A stretch of 64,000 bases of DNA from Pontimicrobium sp. SW4 (GTDB lineage: Bacteria; Bacteroidota; Bacteroidia; Flavobacteriales; Flavobacteriaceae): contig NZ_CP157199.1 of the NCBI RefSeq assembly GCF_039954625.1, positions 1,488,001 to 1,552,000 of the forward strand, written 5' to 3'. Position 1 is the first letter of the stretch. Each line of letters begins with the position of its first letter. The position numbers were made by a program, and so were the translations under genes. The notes beneath the pieces are model-generated. The model was not told the origin of the DNA and did not search any database. It saw only the letters and a list, made by a program, of their open reading frames with translations. Positions 16,320-24,498 of the stretch are shown one piece after another.

Positions 16320-19112
16320 ATGTCCAAAAACACAAGTATTATAAACGTAGATCCTAAGAAAAACATCATTATTAAAGGTGCAAAATTGCATAATTTAAAA
16401 AATATTGATGTAGTTATCCCAAGAAATAAATTAGTAGTAATCACTGGACTTTCGGGATCTGGAAAATCTAGTTTAGCATTTGACACCTTATATGCTGAAG
16501 GACAAAGACGTTATGTTGAAAGCTTATCGAGCTATGCACGTCAATTTTTAGGAAGACTCAATAAACCTAAGGTTGATTACATTAAAGGCATTGCTCCAGC
16601 TATTGCCATTGAACAAAAAGTGAATTCTACGAATCCACGATCAACAGTTGGAACAACTACTGAGATTTATGATTATTTAAAACTGCTATTTGCCAGAATA
16701 GGAAAAACCTATTCTCCAAAATCTGGTTCAGAAGTAAAAAAGGACACAGTTTCAGATGTAATTAATCATGTTAAATCATTTACAGAAGGCGAAAAACTAT
16801 TGCTCCTTGCTCCTATTCATTTAGAAGAAGGTCGAACAATGAGCGACAAACTTAAAGTATTGTACCAACAAGGATATGCTAGAGTAAAGGTAAATAATGA
16901 TGTGTTACGTATTGAGGGTTATATTCAAAAAATTAATGACAAAGATTCTATACATTTAGTAATAGATCGTGTGATAGTCAGAAATGATGAAGATTTCTTT
17001 AATCGCCTCGCCGATGCCATACAAACAGCATTTTTTGAAGGTAAAGGAGAATGCTTTGTAGAAACACTTATAGATAATAAACAACAACATTTTAGCAATA
17101 AATTTGAACTAGATGGTATTAGTTTTTTAGAACCAAATATTCATTTATTTAGTTTTAATAATCCTTATGGAGCTTGTCCAAAATGTGAAGGCTATGGAGA
17201 TGTTATTGGCATCGATGAAAACCTAGTGATTCCAAATACAGGACTGTCTATTTATGAAAATGCTGTTTTTGCTTGGAGAGGTGAAAGTATGAGCTGGTAT
17301 AGAGATCAATTAGTTAATAACTCACATAAGTTTAATTTTCCTATACACAAACCTTATTTCGAATTAACAGATGAGCAAAAACAACTTATTTGGACAGGAA
17401 ATGAACATTTTGAAGGCTTAGACAGTTTCTTTGCTGAGCTTGAATCAAAAGCTTATAAAATTCAAAATCGTGTCATGTTATCTCGTTACAGAGGTAAAAC
17501 AAAATGCAACGTATGTAATGGTAAGCGTTTGCGTCCAGAAGCAAATTATGTAAAAATTAATAATGCAACCATTACCGATTTGGTTGAAATGCCATTAAAT
17601 AAACTTGTTGTCTTTTTCCAACAATTAGAGCTAAACGACTATGATACGGAAATTGCAAAGCGTTTATTAAAAGAAATATCTAATAGATTGTCATTCCTAA
17701 CCAATGTTGGATTAAATTATTTAACGCTTAATAGAAAATCTAACACACTTTCTGGTGGCGAAAGTCAGCGAATTAATTTAGCAACATCGCTTGGTAGTAG
17801 TTTAGTAGGTTCTATGTATATTTTAGACGAACCAAGTATTGGCTTGCATCCTCGTGATACTGAACGATTAATTACAGTTTTAAAATCTTTACGAGATCTT
17901 GGTAATACTGTCATTGTAGTAGAACACGATGAAGACATCATGGCGGCGGCTGATGAAATTATTGATATTGGCCCTGAAGCTGGAACTCTTGGAGGGCAAG
18001 TTGTTGCCACTGGAAGTTATAATGATATATTAGACTCCGATTCTTTAACTGCGAAATACCTAAATGGTACTTATAAAATTGAAGTGCCCAAAGAGCGGAG
18101 AACCTCAAAGTATTTTGTTGATATTAAAGGTGCCAGAGAGCATAATCTAAAAAATATCGATGTCACATTCCCTCTAGGTATGCTAACAGTTGTTACTGGA
18201 GTTTCTGGAAGTGGTAAAAGTACTTTGGTTAAAAAAATACTCTATCCTTCTTTATTAAAGGAGATTGGAAGTTATGGTGATAAACCAGGAGAGTTTACTT
18301 CCATTTCTGGTAATTTTAGTAATATAAAACATATTGAGTTTGTAGACCAAAACCCTATTGGGCGTTCATCACGTTCAAATCCTGTAACATATATTAAAGC
18401 TTATGACGATATTCGTGCACTCTATTCAAAGCAAAAATTAAGTGCAATTAGAGGTTATCAAGCCAAACATTTTAGTTTTAATGTAGATGGAGGACGTTGT
18501 GAAACCTGTAAAGGTGAAGGCGAAGTGACTATAGAAATGCAGTTTATGGCAGATGTGCATTTAGAGTGTGAAACTTGCAAAGGTAAACGCTTTAAAAAAG
18601 AAGTACTAGAAGTTACTTTTGAAGGACAAACAATTGATGATATTTTAAATATGACCATCGATAATGCTATTTCATTCTTTGAAGACACTGGTCAAGCAAA
18701 AATAAAGAACAAATTGCAACCTTTACAAGATGTTGGCTTGGGTTACGTGACACTTGGTCAAAGCTCTTCTACCCTTTCTGGTGGCGAAGCACAACGTATT
18801 AAACTAGCTACCTTTTTAGGAAAAGGAAATACTAAAGAAACTGCTTTATTTATTTTTGATGAACCTACAACAGGATTGCATTTTCACGATATTAAAAAGT
18901 TACTAAAATCTTTTAATGCTCTTATAAAAAAAGGACATTCTATTATTGTTGTAGAACACAATGTAGAGCTTATTAAGTGTGCCGATTATATTATCGATCT
19001 TGGTCCTGAAGGTGGTGAAAATGGTGGGCAACTATTAGCTTCGGGGACTCCAAAAGAAGTCGCAAAAAGCAAAGCATCATTTACTGGTAAATACTTAAAA
19101 GATAAGTTATAG
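16320..19112 (+). CDS. uvrA: excinuclease ABC subunit A
   Basis: The damage-recognition ATPase of nucleotide excision repair, which works with UvrB and UvrC. At 930 residues it is full length. It has two ABC modules: Walker A GLSGSGKSSL near residue 43 and GVSGSGKSTL in the second half; signature motifs LSGGESQRINLA and LSGGEAQRIKLA; Walker B ILDEPSIGLHPRD and IFDEPTTGLHFHD. Zinc-binding cysteine pairs are seen in CPKCEGYGD, CNVCNGKR, CETCKGEGE and CETCKGKRF. It is monocistronic, with a TAnnTTTG promoter box. Flavobacteria often have more than one uvrA, so this may not be the only copy. Confidence 0.97.
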   Translation: MSKNTSIINVDPKKNIIIKGAKLHNLKNIDVVIPRNKLVVITGLSGSGKSSLAFDTLYAEGQRRYVESLSSYARQFLGRLNKPKVDYIKGIAPAIAIEQKVNSTNPRSTVGTTTEIYDYLKLLFARIGKTYSPKSGSEVKKDTVSDVINHVKSFTEGEKLLLLAPIHLEEGRTMSDKLKVLYQQGYARVKVNNDVLRIEGYIQKINDKDSIHLVIDRVIVRNDEDFFNRLADAIQTAFFEGKGECFVETLIDNKQQHFSNKFELDGISFLEPNIHLFSFNNPYGACPKCEGYGDVIGIDENLVIPNTGLSIYENAVFAWRGESMSWYRDQLVNNSHKFNFPIHKPYFELTDEQKQLIWTGNEHFEGLDSFFAELESKAYKIQNRVMLSRYRGKTKCNVCNGKRLRPEANYVKINNATITDLVEMPLNKLVVFFQQLELNDYDTEIAKRLLKEISNRLSFLTNVGLNYLTLNRKSNTLSGGESQRINLATSLGSSLVGSMYILDEPSIGLHPRDTERLITVLKSLRDLGNTVIVVEHDEDIMAAADEIIDIGPEAGTLGGQVVATGSYNDILDSDSLTAKYLNGTYKIEVPKERRTSKYFVDIKGAREHNLKNIDVTFPLGMLTVVTGVSGSGKSTLVKKILYPSLLKEIGSYGDKPGEFTSISGNFSNIKHIEFVDQNPIGRSSRSNPVTYIKAYDDIRALYSKQKLSAIRGYQAKHFSFNVDGGRCETCKGEGEVTIEMQFMADVHLECETCKGKRFKKEVLEVTFEGQTIDDILNMTIDNAISFFEDTGQAKIKNKLQPLQDVGLGYVTLGQSSSTLSGGEAQRIKLATFLGKGNTKETALFIFDEPTTGLHFHDIKKLLKSFNALIKKGHSIIVVEHNVELIKCADYIIDLGPEGGENGGQLLASGTPKEVAKSKASFTGKYLKDKL

Positions 19113-19144
19113 TACTATTCCAATTGTACACATAAAAAAGTTTA

Positions 19145-19264
19145 CGTCAGTTCGAGTGATTTTGAGGAACGAAAAATTGTATCGAGAACTAAATGCAAGC
19201 TGAAATTCTTTTTCTCGATACAAATTTCACTAATTTCCAATCGTAAAATTCACTCGAACTGACG
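19145..19264. repeat. 120-bp nested palindromic element bounded by CGTCA...TGACG
   Basis: Outer arms CGTCAGTTCGAGTG and CACTCGAACTGACG pair perfectly, and inner arms TTGTATCGAGAA (19177-19188) and TTCTCGATACAA (19212-19223) also pair perfectly. The element fills the gap after uvrA. It carries no ORF. The outer CGTCA/TGACG ends match those of the element at 3847-3930, which suggests one broad class of REP/MITE-like repeats. Confidence 0.7.
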
Positions 19265-19361
19265 AATTTCATCAAAAGTCCTATGAGTTTATAATATTAT
19301 TTTTTTGCTATCTTTAAACAGCAATTCTTCCTAGCATTTATTAACGATTAAACCATTTGAA

Positions 19362-20051
19362 ATGAAAGCCATTAAAACCATTCTTTTACTTTTTGCAATT
19401 GTAGGTAATACCTATGCGCAAACCGATTGTAAACCTTATGTACCAACTAATAAAGGGGCAACTTGGGAGATAACAAATTACAATGCAAAAGGTAAAATTC
19501 AAGGCGTAACAAGCTATGAATTGTTAGATAAAGTAGTCTCTGGAAATGATGTAACCTTTAAAATTAAAGCTGTTTCAGTGGATAAAAAAGGGAAAGAAGC
19601 ATATACTAATGAGTTTGAAGCCGTTTGTAAGGATGGCAAATTCGATTTTGGTATGGCTTTTAAAATGGATGGAAACCAATTACAAGCCTATGAAGACATG
19701 GACGTACAAGTAGATGCTTCGAAATTTGAAATTCCAAATATGGATGCTCCTGCTGGAACGACCTTAGATGATGGCACACTTGCAATAAATGTTGATACAG
19801 GAATGATAGCAGTAAAAATGAATATTGAAATCACCGACAGAAAAGTTGAAAAAAGAGAAGAATTAACCACAACCGCAGGTTCCTTTGATTGTATTGTACT
19901 ATCGCAAACCATTAGCACAAAAATGATGATAAAAATAACAGCCTCTTCTAAAGAATGGTATTCTGAAAATGTTGGCATGGTTCGCTCTGAATCCTATAAT
20001 AAAAAAGGGAAACTCATGGGTTATAGCGAATTGACGAAATTTAGTAATTAG
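19362..20051 (+). CDS. secreted DUF3108-like protein
   Basis: A signal peptide of about 19 residues ends at NTYAQ. The mature protein of about 210 residues is beta-rich with the blocks PTNKGATWEITNYNAKGK, SYELLDKVVSG, TTAGSFDCIVLSQTI and KEWYSENVGMVRSESY. The GSFDC and WYS-x-x-VGMVR motifs resemble the DUF3108/TapB-like periplasmic family. Function is not known. Its end overlaps the convergent DUF3667 gene by 4 bases. A repeated palindromic element lies upstream. Confidence 0.7.
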   Translation: MKAIKTILLLFAIVGNTYAQTDCKPYVPTNKGATWEITNYNAKGKIQGVTSYELLDKVVSGNDVTFKIKAVSVDKKGKEAYTNEFEAVCKDGKFDFGMAFKMDGNQLQAYEDMDVQVDASKFEIPNMDAPAGTTLDDGTLAINVDTGMIAVKMNIEITDRKVEKREELTTTAGSFDCIVLSQTISTKMMIKITASSKEWYSENVGMVRSESYNKKGKLMGYSELTKFSN

Positions 20052-21208
20052 TAGAATAAGAATCCCAAAATAAGCACAATCATAACGGTCATAGGCGCTA
20101 CAACCATCATATATATAAATGTGAGCATAGAGGATTTAATTAAGCTAATAAAAAAACCTTGTTCATAATAATTTCGTAGCGCAAATACTAAATAAAAAAA
20201 CGTTGAAAGTAGTACTAGAAAATCTATCCAATCTGGGATTTCAACTATATAGTTTATTCCAAATATAATGCACATAACTGTAAACAAAAATGAGAAATAG
20301 TAAAAGCTAAAGACCAAATGATGTGCAAAACGGCCTCGTCTCCAATAGAATATTTTTAACAGCAATGCAAAAATTGGTAATAAGAAAAACAAAGAAATTG
20401 GAACACTATCAAAAAGCGCCTGCACAATCCCTCCTCCTTTATTTTTATGAAATTTTATTAATTGTCTAAAAAATTGTTTTTTAAAAAATCCTGCGTCGTC
20501 TTTCATTCCTACTGCTTTTAATTGCTCTTTTTCTGGAGCATCAATAGCAATTAAAGAGTCCAATTTTGCTGTATCGTATCCAAAATTGAAATTATTTTTT
20601 AAGTTCTTTGGGTTTGATGCCGCAGTTAGTATAGAATCAAACTCTTTTTGTTCTTGTTCAGATAGTCCAGGTACTAAATTTTTGCCCTCTAGCGGCTTTC
20701 TCATTTTTGCAATAGCTGAAGAATCAATAGGGTTTATGTTAATAGAATCCTTAGATTTTTCCATCTCAAAGCCCTTTTCTAAAGCCTTATCAAAATTGGC
20801 ATTATACTCTCTAATTTTAAACGAAAATAAAAAGAAAAATACCACCGAAATAAATAAATACATTTGCGCTGGATGCAAATACATTAAACGCTTTCCACTT
20901 ACAAATCGCTTTGCTAAAATCCCAGGTTTGAACACTAAAGGAATAAAACTTCTAAAAAATCTTGCATCAAACGAAAAGTAATTAGCAATGGTATTATAAA
21001 ACAACACGCCTACCGTTAGTTCATCATTAGTTTGTTGCCCACAATGAGGGCAAAACTTAAACTCAGTATTATGTTCCTTTTCGCAGTTTTGGCAAATCGT
21101 TATATTTTGCTCTAATGCAAAATCTACATTTTCATCATTTTCTGAAGGAGTTGTTATTTCGGTATTTTTTGACATCGATGGTTGGTTAGCGACTTTTTTG
21201 TCAGTCAT
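20048..21208 (-). CDS. DUF3667 membrane protein with zinc ribbon
   Basis: A 386-residue protein. A C-x2-C ... C-x2-C zinc ribbon (ICQNCEKEH and CPHCGQQT) occupies about residues 34-60. The DUF3667 block FSFDARFFRSFIPLVFKPG and FVSGKRLMYLHPAQMYLF follows, leading into the first membrane helix. A long polar stretch (residues 130-250) precedes three or four more helices to the C terminus. The family is common in Bacteroidota and its function is unknown; a role in membrane quality control or sensing would be a guess. It is convergent with the secreted DUF3108-like gene. Confidence 0.88.
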   Translation of the reverse strand: MTDKKVANQPSMSKNTEITTPSENDENVDFALEQNITICQNCEKEHNTEFKFCPHCGQQTNDELTVGVLFYNTIANYFSFDARFFRSFIPLVFKPGILAKRFVSGKRLMYLHPAQMYLFISVVFFFLFSFKIREYNANFDKALEKGFEMEKSKDSININPIDSSAIAKMRKPLEGKNLVPGLSEQEQKEFDSILTAASNPKNLKNNFNFGYDTAKLDSLIAIDAPEKEQLKAVGMKDDAGFFKKQFFRQLIKFHKNKGGGIVQALFDSVPISLFFLLPIFALLLKIFYWRRGRFAHHLVFSFYYFSFLFTVMCIIFGINYIVEIPDWIDFLVLLSTFFYLVFALRNYYEQGFFISLIKSSMLTFIYMMVVAPMTVMIVLILGFLFY

Positions 21209-21310
21209 AAATTTAATAAAAAGAAAAATACTTCCTTATAATAATGACGAGTAATACGCTCTTCTTGTCACAAAACATTACTACTCACTGTATATCAATC
21301 ATTTACAACT

Positions 21311-21326
21311 TTGGCACGATAAATGA
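21311..21326 (+). promoter_or_regulatory. sigma-54-like -24 element upstream of the first paralogue
   Basis: TTGGCACGATAAATGA keeps the -24 part of the sigma-54 consensus (TGGCACG) but has a poor -12 part. It lies 85 bases before the ATG. The stronger copy upstream of the paralogue at 24499 supports it. Confidence 0.4.
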
Positions 21327-21395
21327 AAACTTCATTAACAAATAGCGTAAGCCGAAAAGCTAAATGAGTAGGCATTAATCTTAAATACTTTTACT

Positions 21396-22085
21396 ATGAG
21401 AAAAATTACTTTAGTATTAGCAACTATGTTACTAGGTGTAACATTTGCAACAGCAACAGAACAAGTTTCTGAATTAGACAGTAAAGATTTAAGAATTACG
21501 AAACGCTATCGTTTTACGCAACCTATTTTGTTTGTGGAGCGTGGTGTGGAATTCTTAATCTTTCCAAATGGGGAATTCGATTTTAATACAGATGCCAATT
21601 ATGGACATTTTGGCGATTCTTATTACCGAAAATCGAGAACTAAGCGTGGTAGTATTAATGCCAATTTTGGAACACCAGGAGTAAGAATTAACTATAATCG
21701 TCCACGTGGTGTACAAATATCGCATGATAAATATGGTCGTGCTCGTAGAATAGGCAATGTGTTTATTAACTACGATTATCAAGGGCGTGTAAAACGCATT
21801 GGCTCGGTATATATGCAATATCGTTATGGTCAACTTAAACAAGTTGGTGGTTTACATATACAATACAACCGTTGGGGTGATATAGTTGGTACTCGTGGAA
21901 ACGTAAATAGAAGTAACCAAGGTTGTGGCTTTTGCGGAATGACAGGTTGTATAACGGATCATTTTCATAAAGACAACGATTGGTATGATGATAGATGGGA
22001 TGGTCGTGATGACGATTACTACTATTACAGAAAAGGTGATAAAAAACTGAAAAAGAAAGCGCTTACTAAAAGGCGCAGCTATTAA
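21396..22085 (+). CDS. secreted repeat protein, paralogue A
   Basis: A signal peptide ends near residue 20 (ATA). The mature protein starts with the block LFVERGVEFLIFPNGEFDFN, then a set of about four short repeats around a tyrosine-and-glycine core: HDKYGRARRIGNVFINYD, YQGRVKRIGSVYMQYR, YGQLKQVGGLHIQYN. A cysteine cluster (QGCGFCGMTGC) and a histidine/aspartate/tyrosine-rich region follow, ending in a lysine-rich tail. The same N-terminal block and repeats occur in the protein at 24499, so the two are paralogues now separated by 2.4 kb. I do not recognise a characterised family. A sigma-54-like promoter lies upstream. Confidence 0.75.
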   Translation: MRKITLVLATMLLGVTFATATEQVSELDSKDLRITKRYRFTQPILFVERGVEFLIFPNGEFDFNTDANYGHFGDSYYRKSRTKRGSINANFGTPGVRINYNRPRGVQISHDKYGRARRIGNVFINYDYQGRVKRIGSVYMQYRYGQLKQVGGLHIQYNRWGDIVGTRGNVNRSNQGCGFCGMTGCITDHFHKDNDWYDDRWDGRDDDYYYYRKGDKKLKKKALTKRRSY

Positions 22086-22119
22086 CCTATTGTTCGTAAC
22101 CTACTAAATTGGTTATTTA

Positions 22120-22170
22120 GAAACCTCATTAGTTATTTCCCAATGACTTTTGGGGTTTCTTGCTTTTTTT
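22120..22170 (+). terminator. probable terminator after paralogue A
   Basis: A weak hairpin (GAAACC at 22120-22125 with GGTTTC at 22154-22159) with a long loop, followed by a run of eight T residues at 22163-22170. Confidence 0.35.
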
Positions 22171-22173
22171 AGG

Positions 22174-22310
22174 TTCGTTTAACGTGTTTGTGTATGGTTA
22201 GCTGCGTGGTTAAGTAACTAATTTAGTAAACAAATGCGAACCCGAGAAAATTCCGAAGGAATTTTCCAAATAAGCATTTGCCAAAGCAATTAATTATACA
22301 CGGTGTTAGC
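22174..22310. repeat. attC-like imperfect palindrome, left end of the TIR cassette
   Basis: A 137-bp region that begins TTCGTTTAACGTGTTTGTGTAT and ends ATACACGGTGTTAGC. The ends pair imperfectly (GTGTAT with ATACAC, AAC with GTT), and the middle has a hairpin GAAAATTCC/GGAATTTTC (22244-22263). GTTTAAC fits the RYYYAAC core of integron attC sites and GTTAGCT comes near GTTRRRY. The stop codon of the TIR gene lies inside the GTTAGC core. The resemblance is structural; no integrase is in the window. Confidence 0.5.
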
Positions 22311-23025
22311 TGTAGTTATTTTCATTCACAGTAATTAATTCAGCCAATTTCTTTGCAACATTTTCCATTGTATCCTCTTGTGTATCTAATCCATTTCTTG
22401 ACCCTAACAATGGACTCACATCTCTCAATTCATCATAAGTTGTATTGTGCACAATAGGTACAAGTTGGTCAGTAGCAAGTAAAGCAGATAATTCTTTTTC
22501 GGCTACACCTTCGTTCTGTACTCTTTTCAAGAAGCTAGGTGTTACTAAAACAATTCCAATTTTAGATTTGGCTAAACCTTTATCGATTTCCCGAAGAAAT
22601 GAAGTTCCTAATGGTATGTCTTTTTCACTGAACCATACATTTACACCATTTGATTCTAGTAAGTTGTATAATTCTAACGCAGATTCTTTTCTGTCATCCC
22701 AAGCGTGGCAAAGAAAAATATCTCTAATATCAGGTTTTTCAGCTCTTTTTTCAACGACTTTTCTAACAGGTGTAAGTGTATTTATCTCTGCTGAAGTATA
22801 ATAAATAGTAGAACCAGATCTTGACCAAGAAGCTTTTCGAGTTCGACCTTTTGAACTATTATAATTTCCAGATGAAGATGTTCTTCTGCTCGAAGTATAA
22901 GAGTTATCATAAGATGGATATGAATATCCAGAACTATATCCACCATATCTACTACTACACGCAGGGCAATTTGCTCGTCCACTTGCTGTTCTATGTCCTC
23001 TCGAAGGTGCTGTACATCTTGCCAT
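22306..23025 (-). CDS. TIR-domain protein with Cys/Ser/Tyr-rich N terminus
   Basis: A 239-residue protein. The N-terminal segment has Cys4, His11, Cys20 and Cys23 (RGHRTASGRANCPACSSRYG), a possible small metal site, followed by a low-complexity Ser/Tyr/Gly/Arg linker to about residue 75. A TIR domain covers about residues 100-235: DIFLCHAWDDRKESALELYNLL, VWFSEKDIPLGTSFLREID and IGIVLVTPSFL are typical. Glu178 in VAEKELSALL sits where the catalytic Glu of NAD-cleaving TIR domains lies. Family knowledge suggests NADase activity and a defence role, but no effector partner is adjacent. The gene is alone between inverted attC-like palindromes and separates two paralogues, which suggests acquisition. 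Confidence 0.85.
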   Translation of the reverse strand: MARCTAPSRGHRTASGRANCPACSSRYGGYSSGYSYPSYDNSYTSSRRTSSSGNYNSSKGRTRKASWSRSGSTIYYTSAEINTLTPVRKVVEKRAEKPDIRDIFLCHAWDDRKESALELYNLLESNGVNVWFSEKDIPLGTSFLREIDKGLAKSKIGIVLVTPSFLKRVQNEGVAEKELSALLATDQLVPIVHNTTYDELRDVSPLLGSRNGLDTQEDTMENVAKKLAELITVNENNYS

Positions 23026-23115
23026 ATTTTTTATTCTTTTAGGTTGACTAAATTATTAGTTTCCTTTCATCTTCATTTACGGAAAGCCGTATTCGAAATA
23101 TTCTAACGTTTTTTT

Positions 23116-23179
23116 AATTACAGCTAACTTTTAGTGTTTATGAAATCGTTTTAATGTTTTATACACGACGTTAAACGAA
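23116..23179. repeat. attC-like palindrome, right end of the TIR cassette
   Basis: AATTACAGCTAAC (23116-23128) is inverted relative to GTTAGCTGTAGTT at 22305-22317, matching 12 of 13 bases. The segment ends in ATACACGACGTTAAACGAA (23161-23179), which inverts to TTCGTTTAACGT and GTGTAT found at the left end. GTTAAAC fits GTTRRRY exactly. The two sites are inverted to each other around the TIR gene. Confidence 0.5.
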
Positions 23180-23279
23180 GTTCGCTATTTCAACTTTAGA
23201 ATACAAGAAAAATCTTACATAAATAGAAAACTTATTAACAACTAATAAGCTGAAAATCAAAACTTAGCACATATATAAC

Positions 23280-23370
23280 CTATTGATTATCTACTTCCTT
23301 AATAAACTTAATCAAGCCTTCAAAATAGATTTCAGCATTATCATAGATTGCTAAATGACATAAAGAAATT
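23280..23370 (-). pseudogene. possible remnant of a PLP-enzyme C terminus
   Basis: Directly beyond the stop of the T9SS gene, another minus-strand frame reads IRISLCHLAIYDNAEIYFEG, then LIKFIKEVDNQ and a stop. This resembles the closing strand and helix of class V aminotransferases (IRxSL.h.YN..ed...li..i). There is no start or upstream domain, so if real it is debris. It could equally be chance. Confidence 0.2.
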
Positions 23371-24243
23371 CTAATGTTTAATAAACTTTTGACTTTTATT
23401 TGAGTTTTCAAGTTGTAAAAAATACATGCCTTTAGAAATATTTTGGATATTAATTGGCTTTGTTTTGCTAACAACACCTTGCTTAATTAATCTTCCAGTT
23501 ATAGAATACACATTATATTTTTCTGAAGTCTCCAAATTTGCGATATTAATAATATCTGATGATGGATTAGGAAAAAGAGAAATTTTATTTAGCTCTTTAT
23601 CATCATTTGACAAAACATTTAATGTCCAAGAAAATGCATCCAATGCCATATAATCCAAATTTCCAGTACTAGAAATAACTAATTCATCAATAGCAATATT
23701 AGCAAAATTTGATGCTCCTTCTGTTGCGAAATCTATAAACGTAAATCCATTATTTGGCGTAAATGTAACTGGGCTTGCAAATCCAGAAGATTTAGAGAAA
23801 GAAAAAACTTCTACTCCTCCTTTATTACCTGTAATAGTTAATGTACCAGTAGTTGCAGCTAAGGATCTTGTTGAACAAAAAAGATACAGTGATTGCACAG
23901 TCATTTCAATTCCAACTGGAACAATTGAGAAACTGCTTCCATTGTTATCTCCATCATAATTACCATTACCTGTATTATCAACAAATTGTTGGTCTGGAGC
24001 AGAACCACTCCAACCGCATCCAGTACAACTATCTGTTCCTGGTCCAATGCCATTTACTGTTCCATGAAGAAAGACATCATACCCTTCAGCAGAAACTATA
24101 TTAAATGTTTGTCCATTATCAGTAAAGGTAGTTGATTTACCAGCTTCTCCATCAAAAACTTCTGTAGATTGAGCTAGAATTGTCTCTACGCTTATAAAAA
24201 TTAAACAAGTTGCAATACATTGTATAAAGTAATTTTTTTTCAT
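23371..24243 (-). CDS. secreted protein with a type IX secretion sorting domain
   Basis: A signal peptide of about 24 residues ends at ILAQS. Residues 30-205 form a beta-rich domain that contains SCTGCGWSGSAPDQQFVD and a Gly/Asn/Asp-rich turn; I do not recognise a family. The last 75 residues are a T9SS type A C-terminal domain: ISLFPNPSSDIINI, YNVYSITGRLIKQG, INIQNISKGMYFLQLE and the end KFIKH. The protein should cross the outer membrane by the gliding-associated T9SS and be attached or released. It lies between the TIR cassette and paralogue B. The region downstream carries a possible gene remnant. Confidence 0.85.
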   Translation of the reverse strand: MKKNYFIQCIATCLIFISVETILAQSTEVFDGEAGKSTTFTDNGQTFNIVSAEGYDVFLHGTVNGIGPGTDSCTGCGWSGSAPDQQFVDNTGNGNYDGDNNGSSFSIVPVGIEMTVQSLYLFCSTRSLAATTGTLTITGNKGGVEVFSFSKSSGFASPVTFTPNNGFTFIDFATEGASNFANIAIDELVISSTGNLDYMALDAFSWTLNVLSNDDKELNKISLFPNPSSDIINIANLETSEKYNVYSITGRLIKQGVVSKTKPINIQNISKGMYFLQLENSNKSQKFIKH

Positions 24244-24401
24244 GTAAATAATGTTTTGATTAGTTATATGTCTAAGGTCGGAAATATTTATAATTTCATG
24301 TAGTCATTTCATACATTCTTTATAAACTTATTAACACTAATAGTTGAAAATTTCAATTTCATCAATTCAATATCTATAGCTTTTTATTTAAATACATTTT
24401 T

Positions 24402-24416
24402 TTGGCACGATGCTTG
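24402..24416 (+). promoter_or_regulatory. sigma-54-like promoter for paralogue B
   Basis: TTGGCACGATGCTTGG is close to the sigma-54 consensus TTGGCACG-N4-TTGC: the -24 part is exact and the -12 part is TTGG. It lies 97 bases before the ATG at 24499, a similar position to the weaker copy in front of paralogue A. Confidence 0.55.
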
Positions 24417-24498
24417 GTAAGTATTAAGTATCAAGAAAAAAACGAATTGTTTTGTAGTACATGTTTGTTGTACTGCTTAACGCAAAAATCAAATCAAG

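Noticed and set aside
23280..23477. 65-residue ORF starting MLLAKQSQ
   Set aside because: Its first half is an out-of-frame reading of the T9SS gene; only the last 30 codons lie outside that gene and they are handled as a possible remnant.
22086..24243. A complete multi-gene anti-phage system
   Set aside because: Only the TIR gene has defence-type content. The adjacent T9SS cargo protein and the paralogues are not known defence partners, and no SLOG, STING or Cas-like partner is present.
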